DNA of 64,000 nucleotides from assembly GCA_016929795.1 (NCBI GenBank), contig JAFGIA010000037.1, forward strand, positions 3,424 through 67,423, read 5' to 3'. Below, piece after piece: positions 1-10,200 of this stretch; the stretch's first letter is position 1, and the number at the start of each line of letters is the position of its first letter. The notes under the pieces are model-generated. The model did not search any database, was not told the DNA's origin, and saw only the letters and a program-made list of their open reading frames with translations. A program made the position numbers and the translations under genes. This DNA comes from Anaerolineae bacterium. Its GTDB lineage: Bacteria > Chloroflexota > Anaerolineae > JAAYZQ01.

Positions 1-1
1 C

Positions 2-352
2 AGGGCGGTGGACCTCGATCCGGCAGTGGGCGCTTTCGAGCGCGCGCTGGCTCTGAATGAAGCCAACGCGACGGCGAACCGGCGGTTGGGGATGATCGAG
101 CTGTCTTTGGGTGAGTATGAGGATGCGCTGGCGCATCTGCGGCGTGCCTACACAGCCGAGCCATGGAGCACGACCACACGGCAACTGTTTGGCGAGGCGC
201 TGATCGCCAACGGCTACCAGGACGAGGGCGAGGTGCTGTGGGCGAACGTGAACAACGAGCAGGGCCAACTCGCGGCGCGGGTCTTTTGGTACGGGTATAT
301 TGAGGACGCCGGCCGCGAAGCCGCGATCCGGCGCGCGGCGCAGGGCCAGTGA
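2..352 (+). CDS. TPR-repeat protein, C-terminal fragment (5' end outside window)
   Basis: The reading frame is open to the left edge of the window, so this is the tail of a longer protein; a GTG at 8 is in frame but probably not the start. The visible residues hold tetratricopeptide helical pairs (for example the stretch around ANRRLGMIELSLGEYEDAL), followed by a helical tail. Such C-terminal TPR blocks often follow an O-antigen-ligase-like or other membrane domain in polysaccharide clusters, but that part is not visible here. It ends 28 bases before the next gene on the same strand. The TPR call is firm; the function of the whole protein cannot be known from this piece. Confidence 0.7.
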   Translation, partial: RAVDLDPAVGAFERALALNEANATANRRLGMIELSLGEYEDALAHLRRAYTAEPWSTTTRQLFGEALIANGYQDEGEVLWANVNNEQGQLAARVFWYGYIEDAGREAAIRRAAQGQ

Positions 353-380
353 TGCGCGCCGTGGTGTGGCGCGATGGGAG

Positions 381-1631
381 ATGGAACGTATGGAAACCTT
401 ATCGGTTGTGATTCCGGCCTATAACGAGGAGGACGGCATTGCCGAGATCGCAGAGCGCGTCACGGCGATCCGGCCGTTACTGCGCGCGCAGGACGTCGCG
501 CTCGAGGTGATTGTCGTCGACGATGGCTCGCGCGACAAAACAGCCGAGATCGCGGCATGCTGCCCGGAGGTCCGCCTCATCCAGCATCAGACCAACTATG
601 GCTACGGCGCCGCACTAAAAACCGGGTTCGCCCACGCCCAGGGGGAATGGCTTGGATTCCTCGACGCCGACGGCACCTACCCGCCGGAGCACTTTCCCGC
701 TCTGCTGCAGGCTGGGCGTGAGCAGGATGCGGATCTCGTCATCGGCTCGCGCATGGCCGGCGCCGACAGCCAGATGCCGCTGAGCCGGCGGATCGGGAAC
801 ATCTTTTTCGCGGTGCTGGTCAGCCTGATCGGCAACCGGCGGATTTCAGATAGCGCCAGTGGCATGCGCGTCTTACGACGCGATGCTCTGCCGCATCTCT
901 ATCCTCTCCCGGATGGGCTGAACTTTACGCCGGTGATGAGCACCCGCGCCATCCACGAAGACCTCAAAATGGTCGAACTGCCGATTCCTTACGCCGAACG
1001 CGTTGGTCGGTCCAAGCTGACGATCGTCGGCGACGGCACGCGGTTCCTGCAGTCGATCCTGTGGACGGCCTTGGATTATAATCCAGTGCGGATTCTAGGG
1101 TTTGCGGGCCTGACTTGCCTGGCGCTTGCCGCCCTGCTTGGGATGGCGCTGGTGGTGCTCCGGCTGCGAGGTGTCACAGAACTGGACACGCGGGGAACGG
1201 CGGGCCTGTTTGCGGTCCAGGTTCTCGTAGTCATGGGAGTCAGCATCTTTTCGCTGGGGGCCACCTTTAATTACCTGGTCTCTCTATTCCACAAACAGTC
1301 GGTTCGCCAGGGGCTCTTTGGTCAGCGCCTCTTCCACCCACCCCTGGAGCACCATTTCGGCTGGATTGGAGTTCTCTCGTTCCTCGGGGGCCTGGTGCTC
1401 GGTGGCATAAGCCTCAGATTTGGCTTCACCGGGTGGCCGGTCAGTCGGCTTTGGCTCTACCTCCTTGGAAGTGCGATGCTCATCCTGGTCGGTGTCCAGT
1501 TCCAGATCTCATGGGTTGTCATGCGTGTGCTGGCCGGGCTGAATGAACGAGAGCGTATGGTGACCGCGGATCTTGATGGCCATACAGCATCCGCGCCGGT
1601 TTCACTTCAAGCGGCCGACACGAGCGCGTGA
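381..1631 (+). CDS. Membrane-anchored family 2 glycosyltransferase (GtrB/ArnC/DPM-like)
   Basis: This enzyme probably transfers a sugar from a nucleotide donor to polyprenyl phosphate at the inner face of the membrane. The N-terminal domain shows VVIPAYNEE, the donor-site VVDDGSRDKT and the metal-binding DADGTYPP. The last 190 or so residues hold about four membrane spans, as in GtrB and ArnC. The frame is open upstream to 300, but the GT2 domain begins just after two in-frame ATGs at 381 and 390. GGGAG at 375-379 sits better before 390, so the true start may be nine bases further in. The lipid-linked sugar it would make is the natural donor for the GT-C type protein encoded next. The family is certain; the sugar is unknown. 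Confidence 0.88.
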   Translation: MERMETLSVVIPAYNEEDGIAEIAERVTAIRPLLRAQDVALEVIVVDDGSRDKTAEIAACCPEVRLIQHQTNYGYGAALKTGFAHAQGEWLGFLDADGTYPPEHFPALLQAGREQDADLVIGSRMAGADSQMPLSRRIGNIFFAVLVSLIGNRRISDSASGMRVLRRDALPHLYPLPDGLNFTPVMSTRAIHEDLKMVELPIPYAERVGRSKLTIVGDGTRFLQSILWTALDYNPVRILGFAGLTCLALAALLGMALVVLRLRGVTELDTRGTAGLFAVQVLVVMGVSIFSLGATFNYLVSLFHKQSVRQGLFGQRLFHPPLEHHFGWIGVLSFLGGLVLGGISLRFGFTGWPVSRLWLYLLGSAMLILVGVQFQISWVVMRVLAGLNERERMVTADLDGHTASAPVSLQAADTSA

Positions 1632-1679
1632 GATGGTTCAAGATAGAGAGCCCGCCGAGAACCACATGAACGGGGATCC

Positions 1680-3323
1680 ATGACGACGAAATCGCCAGTT
1701 TCCGTGACGAGCCCGAGGATGACCCGACGTTCGCGCGTCTCTGGTTCGGCGCTGCTCCTTGGTGCTGCCGTCATCTCTCTTCTTGCAATAGAGAGTCTTC
1801 TTTTCTCATTGACCGTCGATGACGCTTACATCTCTTTTCGCTACTCCGAAAACCTCGCGCGTGGTCACGGTTTGGTGTGGAACTCGGGCGATGCGCCGGT
1901 AGAAGGATATACGAATTTTCTTTGGGTGCTTATGGGAGCTGCCTTTGACCTCGCCGGCTTGCCACTCGTGTTGAGCATGAAAGCGTCAAGTGTTGCCCTC
2001 AGCCTCGTCACGATCGTGCTACTGTATCACACGACGCGGCTACTGGCACCCACGAGCAACTATGCGGCGATCCCGGCGCTGCTCTTTGCGAGCATGCCTT
2101 CGTTTGCTCTGTGGGCGGTGGGTGGACTCGAGACCGCACTCTTTATCTTTTTGCTCGTGTGCGCCCTCTATGTCTTCTTCCGCGAAGAGTCAGACGCGGA
2201 CAATGCCACTTACTACTGGTCGTCGCTCTACCTGACCTTGCTGGCACTCACGAGGCCAGAGGGTGTTGCTGTCTTTGGCGTTCTCGTACTGCTCAGACTC
2301 GCTAGCTGGATCAAACAGGGTGTCGCTCGACGTCAGATGCTGCGGTACCTCGCCTGGGTTGGCGCATTTGGCACCCTGTACGTGATCTATTTTGCCTGGC
2401 GGTGGTGGTACTTTGGCTATCCTCTACCGAACACAGCCTACGTCAAGGCGAGTTCAGGCGCTGTCGAGATGGCGGGCCACGTTGCGATTTACCTCATCCC
2501 CTATATCTTGCGCATCTTTCCTTTTGTTCTGCTGGCGATCTATGGCCTCTGTTATCGCGAAAGAATCGTGACGCAGGACCTCTACCTGGTGGGAGCCATC
2601 GCGGCCCTGGCGCTTCTCAACCTCGTCGGCTCTGATTGGATGCCCGGCCACCGACTTGCCTTGCCGATAACCCCGTTGATCCTGCTCTTGGCGCGTGGGC
2701 CACTGGACTGGATCACACATCACGCGTTCATGGGCAGTGTGCGCAAACGAGCAACGCATGCAGTCATTCTGGCATCCCTTTTGCTCTATGCAGTAGCGCC
2801 CCTGCTCTACACTGCCAACCTTTTCCAGCGTGTCATGGCGACGCAGATGAACATGAGCATCTACCGCTGGGCGCTGGAGATGCGCAGCATCGTGGATGGG
2901 CAATACGTCCAGGTCGGACAATGGCTCGCCGAGAACGCCCCGCCCGATGCCACGATCGTGGCCGGCAACGTCGGCGCGATCGGCTACCTCTCCCGGCACC
3001 GGGTCGTGGACATGATCGGCCTCACAGATGCATACATTGCACGCAACGGCTGGACGGTCGCCTACCTTCTCGATCAAGAACCGGAGTTTGTTGTGCTCGA
3101 GTCGGACACCCCGAATAGCATGGGTGGCTTGTATGGCACCGGCGGTGAACGGTTCATCACCAACGACCTGTTCCTCGATAACTATGAATTGTTGTTCATT
3201 CTCGACAATCATGGGGGAGAGGAACTCGGCTTGTTCCTGCACCATCTCCCACACGTGACGTGGCTATTTGCACGCCGAGATCTAGGACTATCACAGCGGG
3301 CGATATCGCCCGCTGTCGAATAA
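1680..3323 (+). CDS. Polytopic GT-C-fold glycosyltransferase, AftB-like
   Basis: The protein has 547 residues with many hydrophobic segments and a soluble C-terminal part. Near the N-terminus it carries DDAYISFRYSENLARG (Asp47-Asp48), followed by GLVWNSG and VEGYTNFLW. This is the signature of the family containing the mycobacterial arabinofuranosyltransferase AftB, which uses polyprenyl-phosphate sugars outside the membrane. The double aspartate in the first outer loop is the expected catalytic feature of GT-C enzymes. It sits 48 bases after a DPM-like enzyme that could make its donor. Arabinose as substrate is not implied, since many bacteria have relatives of unknown specificity. A 24-bp perfect palindrome overlaps its last codons. 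Confidence 0.8.
   Translation: MTTKSPVSVTSPRMTRRSRVSGSALLLGAAVISLLAIESLLFSLTVDDAYISFRYSENLARGHGLVWNSGDAPVEGYTNFLWVLMGAAFDLAGLPLVLSMKASSVALSLVTIVLLYHTTRLLAPTSNYAAIPALLFASMPSFALWAVGGLETALFIFLLVCALYVFFREESDADNATYYWSSLYLTLLALTRPEGVAVFGVLVLLRLASWIKQGVARRQMLRYLAWVGAFGTLYVIYFAWRWWYFGYPLPNTAYVKASSGAVEMAGHVAIYLIPYILRIFPFVLLAIYGLCYRERIVTQDLYLVGAIAALALLNLVGSDWMPGHRLALPITPLILLLARGPLDWITHHAFMGSVRKRATHAVILASLLLYAVAPLLYTANLFQRVMATQMNMSIYRWALEMRSIVDGQYVQVGQWLAENAPPDATIVAGNVGAIGYLSRHRVVDMIGLTDAYIARNGWTVAYLLDQEPEFVVLESDTPNSMGGLYGTGGERFITNDLFLDNYELLFILDNHGGEELGLFLHHLPHVTWLFARRDLGLSQRAISPAVE
3293..3316. promoter_or_regulatory. 24-bp perfect palindrome at the end of a gene
   Basis: The 24 bases from ACAGCGGGCGAT to ATCGCCCGCTGT form a perfect two-fold palindrome with no spacer. 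It overlaps the last codons of the AftB-like gene and lies 53 bases before the acyl carrier protein start. There is no T-run after it, so it is not an intrinsic terminator. It could be an operator or an RNA structure that coincides with coding sequence. The symmetry is seen directly; the role is a guess. Confidence 0.35.
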
Positions 3324-3368
3324 GGCACAGTGGCGTCCAGTTAATAGCAAAAGAATGAGGGAAGCGAA

Positions 3369-3632
3369 ATGGAAACAATTGAAAGAGCTATTCGCCAGTT
3401 CATCGCAGACGACATTTTGTATAGTGGGGATGGATACCCCTATCCAGACGACGTCTCATTTCTCGAAGAAGGCATCATCGACTCGATGGGCGTTATAGAG
3501 CTCGCCGCCTTTGTAAGCGACTACTTTGAGATCACGGTCGAGGATAATGAGCTGGTACCTAGCAATTTTGACTCGATCAGCAACATTGCCAACTATGTCT
3601 ATCTGAAGCTATCAGTCAGGGTCATATCATGA
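3369..3632 (+). CDS. Acyl/peptidyl carrier protein
   Basis: The 87-residue acidic helical protein has the phosphopantetheine attachment site IIDSMG, with Ser39 as the predicted modified residue. Its length and the spacing of the helices match carrier proteins. Its stop codon overlaps the start of an AMP-forming ligase in an ATGA arrangement, so the ligase very probably loads this carrier. A good Shine-Dalgarno (GAGGGAAG) precedes the ATG. A carrier plus a ligase in a polysaccharide cluster is known from exosortase-A type loci, where the acyl group handled is unknown. It is not the fatty-acid AcpP, because no fab genes are nearby. Confidence 0.88.
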   Translation: METIERAIRQFIADDILYSGDGYPYPDDVSFLEEGIIDSMGVIELAAFVSDYFEITVEDNELVPSNFDSISNIANYVYLKLSVRVIS

Positions 3633-5155
3633 TGCTTGTTCAAAACTTTCTGGAGAGAAGCGCCGACTGGCACGGCGCCAAAACAGCACTCATCTGTGAT
3701 GGACAGCGCCTCTCTTACGGCGAAGTTGAACTGTTCGCGAACCGGCTCGCCAACGCGATGAAGTACAACGGACTGAGCCGGGGGGATCGTGTTGTACTCT
3801 GGTTGCCCAACAGTGTCGAGCTAGTCGTGAGCATCTTTGCGACACTGAAAGCCGGCGGGGTCTTTGTCCCCGTCACGTATTCGACCAAGCCGGCCAAGCT
3901 CACGTACATCCTCAACAACTGCCAGGCCAGCATGCTGGTCACGTCGGGGCGCAAGCTAGACATAACACGACGGCTGATAGCCGACGTACCTTCGCTTCTG
4001 TGCGCGATTCTGGCGCCACCACCATCGGATGTTCGGCCCGAGGACCGCATTCTTTGCTTCCAGCATCTCCAGCACCAATTCCCTGGGAGCCGCCCGCCCA
4101 TCGTCAACATCGATCTCGATCTCGCCTGCCTGATCTATACGTCAGGCACTACTGGAGACCCCAAGGGCGTCATGTCGGATCACAGCAACGTCAGCTTTGC
4201 CGCCAGCTCTATCATACAATATCTACACAACACACCCGACGACATTGTCATCGACGCCCTGCCCCTCTCCTTCGACTATGGCCTGTACCAGTTGTTGATG
4301 GTCTTTAAATTCGGCGGCACGCTCGTGCTCGAAAAAGGGTTCTCCTACCCGGCGATGGTGCTGCAACGAATGCAGGATGAACGGGTGACCGGATTTCCAG
4401 GGGTGCCCACGATTTTTTCCATCCTGTTGCAGATGGATCTTGGCCAATATGATTTGCGGCTGCGGTACCTGACCAACACGGCAGCCACATTGCCCCCCAG
4501 CCACATCGCCAAGATCCGCGCGGCGCTTCCTGATGCGCAGATCTATTCCATGTATGGCCTGACAGAGAGCAAGCGCACGCTGTACATGCCACCGGAAGAG
4601 CTCGACCGGCGCCCCGGCTCGGTAGGGATCGCGATTCCTGGCACCGAGGTGTGGATCGAGGACGCGGCGGGCAACCGCCTTGGCCCCGGGCAGGTCGGTG
4701 AGCTGGTGGTTCGTGGAAGACACGTAATGCGCGGTTACTGGAATGATCCGTTGGCATCGGCGCAGCGTTTCCGGCCCGGCAGCCTGCCCGGTGAGCGACT
4801 GTGCTACACCGGTGATCTTTTCTCAATGGATGAAGAAGGCTACATGTACTTTATCGGGCGAAGTGACGACATCATCAAGAGTCGCGGGGAAAAGGTATCG
4901 CCCAAAGAGATCGAAAACGTGCTGTATGCCCTCCCGGGGGTCAGAGAGGCTGCCGTCGTCGGGACGCCCGACGAGATCTTGGGTCAGGCCATCAAGGCTT
5001 TCATCGTCCGGCAGAATCCGGCGTTGAGCGAAGCCGATGTGCTGGCCCACTGCCGGGCAAACCTGGAGGACCTGATGGTCCCAAGATATATCGTGTTCTG
5101 CAAGGCGCTGCCCAAGACCTCGTCGGGCAAGATCACCAAGACCGATCTGGAGTGA
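3629..5155 (+). CDS. AMP-forming acyl ligase (acyl-CoA/acyl-ACP synthetase)
   Basis: This is a class I adenylate-forming enzyme of 508 residues, expected to activate a carboxylic or amino acid with ATP and load it on the preceding carrier protein. The ATP loop YTSGTTGDPKG is at residues 170-180. The A5-type motif YGLTES, the A7 motif YTGDLF, the hinge GRSDDIIKSRGEKVSP and a C-terminal lysine motif KTSSGKIT are all present, so the enzyme looks intact. It overlaps the carrier gene by four bases. It resembles the acyl-CoA ligases of exosortase-A associated loci. The substrate cannot be read from the sequence. Confidence 0.87.
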   Translation: MMLVQNFLERSADWHGAKTALICDGQRLSYGEVELFANRLANAMKYNGLSRGDRVVLWLPNSVELVVSIFATLKAGGVFVPVTYSTKPAKLTYILNNCQASMLVTSGRKLDITRRLIADVPSLLCAILAPPPSDVRPEDRILCFQHLQHQFPGSRPPIVNIDLDLACLIYTSGTTGDPKGVMSDHSNVSFAASSIIQYLHNTPDDIVIDALPLSFDYGLYQLLMVFKFGGTLVLEKGFSYPAMVLQRMQDERVTGFPGVPTIFSILLQMDLGQYDLRLRYLTNTAATLPPSHIAKIRAALPDAQIYSMYGLTESKRTLYMPPEELDRRPGSVGIAIPGTEVWIEDAAGNRLGPGQVGELVVRGRHVMRGYWNDPLASAQRFRPGSLPGERLCYTGDLFSMDEEGYMYFIGRSDDIIKSRGEKVSPKEIENVLYALPGVREAAVVGTPDEILGQAIKAFIVRQNPALSEADVLAHCRANLEDLMVPRYIVFCKALPKTSSGKITKTDLE

Positions 5156-5184
5156 TCGGTTCGGTCTAGACAGAGCGACAGACG

Positions 5185-7263
5185 ATGTGCGGAATCATTG
5201 GTGTATTAAACCTGGCAGAATCGTTACCCACCAGCCTGTCGATCATGCGCCGGATGCTCGGCACCATCCGACACCGGGGACCGGATGAGTTTGGCATCTA
5301 TCGCGATCGCGACCTGGCCATGGCCAGCGCTCGCCTGAGCATCATCGACCTCGGCAGCGGCCAGCAGCCGATCTGCAATGAGGACCGCACGCTCTGGATC
5401 GTGTTCAACGGCGAGGTGTTCAACTATCTCGAGTTGCGCAAGATGCTACAGGAGCGGGGGCATCTTTTCTCGACGAACAGCGATACCGAAGTGATTGTGC
5501 ATTTGTACGAAGAGTATGGCCCCGGCTGCCTGGAGTGGCTCAACGGCCAGTTCGCCATTGCCATCTGGGACACGCGCTCGCGACGACTCTTTCTCGCGCG
5601 GGATCGTGTCGGCATTCGCCCCCTGTTCTACACGGTTGTGGGCAAGCAGTTGATCTTTGGCTCCGAGATCAAGGCCCTGCTGGCTTACCCGGCCGTCAAC
5701 GCCACGATCGACCAGATGGCACTGCGGCAGGTCTTTACCTACTGGAGCACGCTATCGCCGCGAACTATTTTTGCCGGTATCCAGGACCTTCCTCCCGGAA
5801 CCTATTTGCTGGCCGACGAACACAAACTAGAGACAAACACCTACTGGGCACTGGACTTTTCCGAGCCCCCGCCCAGGTCAGTCCTGGCCAAGGAGGCCAT
5901 CGAGCAATTCGAGCAACTGCTCATCGATGCGGTAGAACTGCGGCTGCGCGCGGACGTTCGCGTGGGAGCCTATCTAAGTGGCGGGCTCGACTCGTCCGTT
6001 GTTGCTGCGATCGTTCGAAAACAGACCGATAATCGGCTTGAGACCTTTTCCATCAGCTTTGATGACCCCGCCTTTGATGAAAGTCGCTATCAGCGACAGA
6101 TGTGTGCGCTGCTCGGCACAGACCATCACATCGTTTCGTGCTCTACTTCTGAAATCGGGCTCGTATTTCCCGACGTGATCTGGCACACCGAAGTTCCCAT
6201 CCTGCGTACCTCGCCGGCTCCGATGTTTCTCCTGTCCAGGCTGGTGCACGATAACAACCTGAAGGTTGTCCTTACCGGGGAGGGGGCAGACGAGACGCTG
6301 GGGGGCTACAACATCTTTAAGGAGATGCAGGTCCGCCGGTTTTGGGCGAGGAATCCTGAATCTACCTTTCGGCCGCTGCTCCTCCAGCGTCTCTACCCAT
6401 ACATCGACGACTTGAAGAAAAGCAGCAGCGCCTATCTTGCTTCCTTCTTTCGCCAAAACCTGTCTGACACCGCCTCGCCCTACTACTCTCACCTCCTCCG
6501 CTGGAAAACGACGAGCCGGTTATGTCGATTTCTGCAACAGGGCAAGGGCGATGCACCGAGGGGCGACGCAGAGATCGAACCGCTCCCGGCGCTGCCTCCT
6601 CGGTTCGAGACATGGTCGCACCTCGCTCAGGCACAGTACCTTGAGATGACGATCTTTATGTCGCAGTATCTGCTTTCGTCTCAGGGCGACCGCATGGCAA
6701 TGGCTCATTCGGTCGAAGGCCGGTTCCCTTTCCTCGACCATCGAGTCATCGAGTTTTGCAATGCCCTGCCACAGCGATACAAGCTCGCCGGCCTGACAGA
6801 GAAGTGGCTGCTCAAACAACTGGGGAAAAAACTGGTGCCCAGCGAAATCTGGAACCGCCCCAAGCAACCATATCGCGCACCCATCCATCGCAGCTTTTTC
6901 CACCCAACCGCGCCCGACTATGTGGCCGATCTCCTGTCAGAGAGTGCACTGCGTGACAGCGGCGTCTTTGATGTCACAGCCGTGTCGCTGCTAAAGACAA
7001 AAACGGAAAGGGCTATGAAGTTAAGCGAAACAGACAGCATGGCCCTGGTAGGCATCCTGTCGACGCAATTGATACATCATCAGTTTGTCCGGAACTTTCA
7101 AGCGCAATCCCTCCGGCCCAGCGATCCGATCCGGGTCGTCGATGCTCTATCGTCGAGCGAGTCGGAAGCCACAAAGGGCCATTTCTGGTCATACCTCGAT
7201 GCGGTCACTATCGAGCACGTTCCGATAGCTCCCAAGCCCACTATCCTGGGAACTCGCGCATGA
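5185..7263 (+). CDS. AsnB-type glutamine-hydrolysing amidotransferase
   Basis: The N-terminal class II glutaminase domain begins MCGIIGVLN, with Cys2 as the nucleophile after Met removal; RHRGPDEFG follows. The C-terminal synthetase domain has the pyrophosphatase loop SGGLDSS at residues 265-271. At 692 residues it is longer than E. coli AsnB (about 554) and matches the longer AsnB relatives found in polysaccharide loci. There it may amidate a carrier-bound or sugar-bound carboxylate instead of making free asparagine. Its stop overlaps the start of a secreted BNR-type protein by four bases. Glutamine-dependent amide formation is well supported; the acceptor is not. Confidence 0.87.
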   Translation: MCGIIGVLNLAESLPTSLSIMRRMLGTIRHRGPDEFGIYRDRDLAMASARLSIIDLGSGQQPICNEDRTLWIVFNGEVFNYLELRKMLQERGHLFSTNSDTEVIVHLYEEYGPGCLEWLNGQFAIAIWDTRSRRLFLARDRVGIRPLFYTVVGKQLIFGSEIKALLAYPAVNATIDQMALRQVFTYWSTLSPRTIFAGIQDLPPGTYLLADEHKLETNTYWALDFSEPPPRSVLAKEAIEQFEQLLIDAVELRLRADVRVGAYLSGGLDSSVVAAIVRKQTDNRLETFSISFDDPAFDESRYQRQMCALLGTDHHIVSCSTSEIGLVFPDVIWHTEVPILRTSPAPMFLLSRLVHDNNLKVVLTGEGADETLGGYNIFKEMQVRRFWARNPESTFRPLLLQRLYPYIDDLKKSSSAYLASFFRQNLSDTASPYYSHLLRWKTTSRLCRFLQQGKGDAPRGDAEIEPLPALPPRFETWSHLAQAQYLEMTIFMSQYLLSSQGDRMAMAHSVEGRFPFLDHRVIEFCNALPQRYKLAGLTEKWLLKQLGKKLVPSEIWNRPKQPYRAPIHRSFFHPTAPDYVADLLSESALRDSGVFDVTAVSLLKTKTERAMKLSETDSMALVGILSTQLIHHQFVRNFQAQSLRPSDPIRVVDALSSSESEATKGHFWSYLDAVTIEHVPIAPKPTILGTRA

Positions 7264-10200
7264 AGTGTCGCCGGATCTCGGTGTGCGTGTTCCAGTTTTG
7301 CCCGGCGGTGTGCCTCCTGGTAGCAATGGCGGTCGCCACCTCGCCCACCCTGGCGCGCGCTGGCACGCCCGGCTACCAGGACGTAGGCGCGTGGACGCAA
7401 CCGGAGAACCTATCTCAACAGGGAGGGGCAAGTCGCCCGGTCATTACGTGGCTCCCCAATGGTCATACTCGCATCGTGTGGTGGGATCATTACGCCGGGT
7501 TTATGATGGTGTCGGACGGGGTCGAGGATGACAGAGCGGCCAAGCAGAGGTGGTCGGCCCCCCAAGCCGTGTCCCTTCTCGCGCCACAGGCCGATCTGGA
7601 GTCGCTCGATTTCCACTTGATTGGTGCCGACGGCACGTTCCACGCCATGTGGGTGGGGCTGCCTGATGCGGAATCGGGCAACCGAGCGCTGCTTTCCAGC
7701 CGCCTCGCCCACAACGCGCAAAAGTGGTCCGATCCCACCATGCTGGCAGCGTCGGCAATTTCGCCCGCTGTCGCGGCAGGTCCTTCTGGTGAGCTGCACG
7801 CGGCATACGTGCGACCGAATGCCTCACAGCGAGAGCGGCCGGGGGTTTACTATTTGCAGTCGATCAATGGAGAGGGCACCTGGAGTGCGCCCAAACCGGT
7901 GATCGAGTCGGACTATTTCCGCCTGGTCGACACAGAAGAGAGCCACCTTCAGGTGTCGGTCGATGGGGAAGGCATCGTATACATCGTCTGGCGCGATCCC
8001 CGGCGTGCGCAACTCATGGTATCCGAGTCGAACGACGCTGGCGCGACGTGGAAAGAGCCGAGGCCATATACCGTCGCTGATGAGGAGCCTGTGCATGGGC
8101 AGCTCGTTGCCGTTCCAGGGCGCTCGAGGGCATTGGTGTGGGAAGGACAGCGGGCCGAGGTCGAACTCCTGGCGGCCAGCACCGTGGGCGATGCCCTCAT
8201 CCTGTCCGCATGGAACGGCGAGCAGTGGTTGAGCTCGCGCCACATTTCGTTCCTCTTTGCCGATCCAGAAACGGGCGTCCAGGTAACCCTGAGTGGCCTG
8301 AGCGCTGCCCTGGCGCCCGCGCAGGAGGACAGGGGCACAGAGACCACATTGATGGTAACCGGCGTAGACCAGGGCGGCGACGTATGGGTTCTTGGCACCG
8401 AAACCGGGCCACTGGAAGACTCGTTTGTACCCGCAGCGCCAGACAGAGGGAGCGACGATTCCCAAGGTGAGCCGGCGCTTGGGTTTCTCACCAATCTCTC
8501 CCAGAGCGGCGCTGCGACCGAGCCGCAGATCGTTTCCGGGGCCGGCGACGCCGTCCGCGCGTTCTGGTGGGACCAGTTCGACGGCCTGACCTTGTCCGAA
8601 GGCACGCTCTCATTCTCGGAGGTGGTGACCGGAACAGAGACAACAGGTCGGTGGCACGCGGTATGGTCGCAGCCCCAGCCGATACCTCTACCGGATCGAA
8701 AGCTGCCCGCCCTGATCACCGATATCGCCGGCTACACCCACGCTTTTTGGTTAGGGCCGGGCAAAAACAGCTCGGGCCAGCAAGTACTCAAGCATGCACG
8801 GTTGACGAGTGACCGTACTGCCTGGACCTTTCCGAGCACCGTTGCTCCCTCCGCGGCGATCTGGCGAGTGGTGCCTGGAGAGTCGGGGCAACTGCATCTG
8901 GTTTACATACACACCCAACACACGCCATCGGCGCCGGCAGGCGTGTTCTACCGCCACTTTGATCTGGACCGCGAAGCGTGGAGCACACCTGTTGTAATTC
9001 AGGAATCGCGCTATTTCCGGCTTTTGTCGACGGAAACAGCACATCTCGACATGGCAACCAAAGGCCGTAGTATCTATGTCACCTGGGATACTCCCGGTCT
9101 CGAACAGCTGGTGCTTGCCTACTCTGTGGACGAGGGCAACACATGGGATATAGTGACACCGACTACTGCTGGGCAGGACCACCCGAGCCATGGCATGTTG
9201 GTTCAAGGGCCGGGAGATGAGATGTTGCTGCTGTGGGAGGGGATGCACGATGGTCCGCTCTGTTTCCTATATCAAACTCCGGTTGACGAGATCGAGGCTG
9301 GGGCCATCCTTGCGGGCGAGCAGGTTCTCAAAAACATCCTTGCTTGCCCATCCGAGCACTTTGTAACGAAAATGCCGGGCCAAGAGACCCTGTTGGTGGC
9401 AGGTGGCGGCAGCGACTATCTGACATTGGCAGCATGGGACAGCGAGCAGTGGTCGGACCCTAAAAGTCTGACGTTTAGCTTTCAGAGGGCAGATGGCGAG
9501 AAACACCTTTTTCTCGGACAACTGCGCGGCGCCGTAGCATCGGCTCCCGGCGACTCGAAGGAGAGTCAGGAGGAGCGGGTACTGGTTGTCGTAGGCACCG
9601 ATCAACATGGAGACGTGTGGGGAGTCGTGAGCGAGCAAAACATCCTTCAGATGGTGTTTTCTCCGCCCTCACCCTGGTCGCCTCCTGTCCGCTTGGCGGA
9701 AACATCAGGCATCCCAAACGCGACAGCTATCTCCACGACGGGCGCCGATCTCGTGCACGTGATGTGGACACAGGAAGGGACGTTGGGCCAAAGCGAACCG
9801 TCCATCTATTACACCGGTGGCAGTCCGGATGTGACAGGTAGTGGAGGCGATGAAACCGCGGCAGATAGTGGGCTACAGTGGACGCCGGCGGCAGCGGTGG
9901 TGGCCTCACCAGAGGGGGGGGCATCACAGGTTGCCTTGGCGGCGGGAGGTGACCATGTGCACGCGGCGTGGGTCGCAGGGTTCGACAGTGAGGTAATGTA
10001 CAGTCGATCTCTGGCACAAGACGCATACTCGGCTGCCGGTTGGACCGATCCGGTGCCGTTGCCGTCGCCTGCCAGCGTGGTAAGCTGGCCTGATATCGCA
10101 GTAGAGGGCAGCAAGACATCTCACGTGGTTTTCGCCGTCCCGGTGAACGAAGAGCGAGGCATCTATCATGTCGCATCGACAGATGGGGGGGAACATTGGT

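Noticed and set aside
2454..3254. Long open frame on the minus strand opposite the AftB-like gene, and many similar ones across the window
   Set aside because: High GC content gives long antisense frames; their translations lack any domain, have no ribosome sites, and always lie opposite a well-supported gene.
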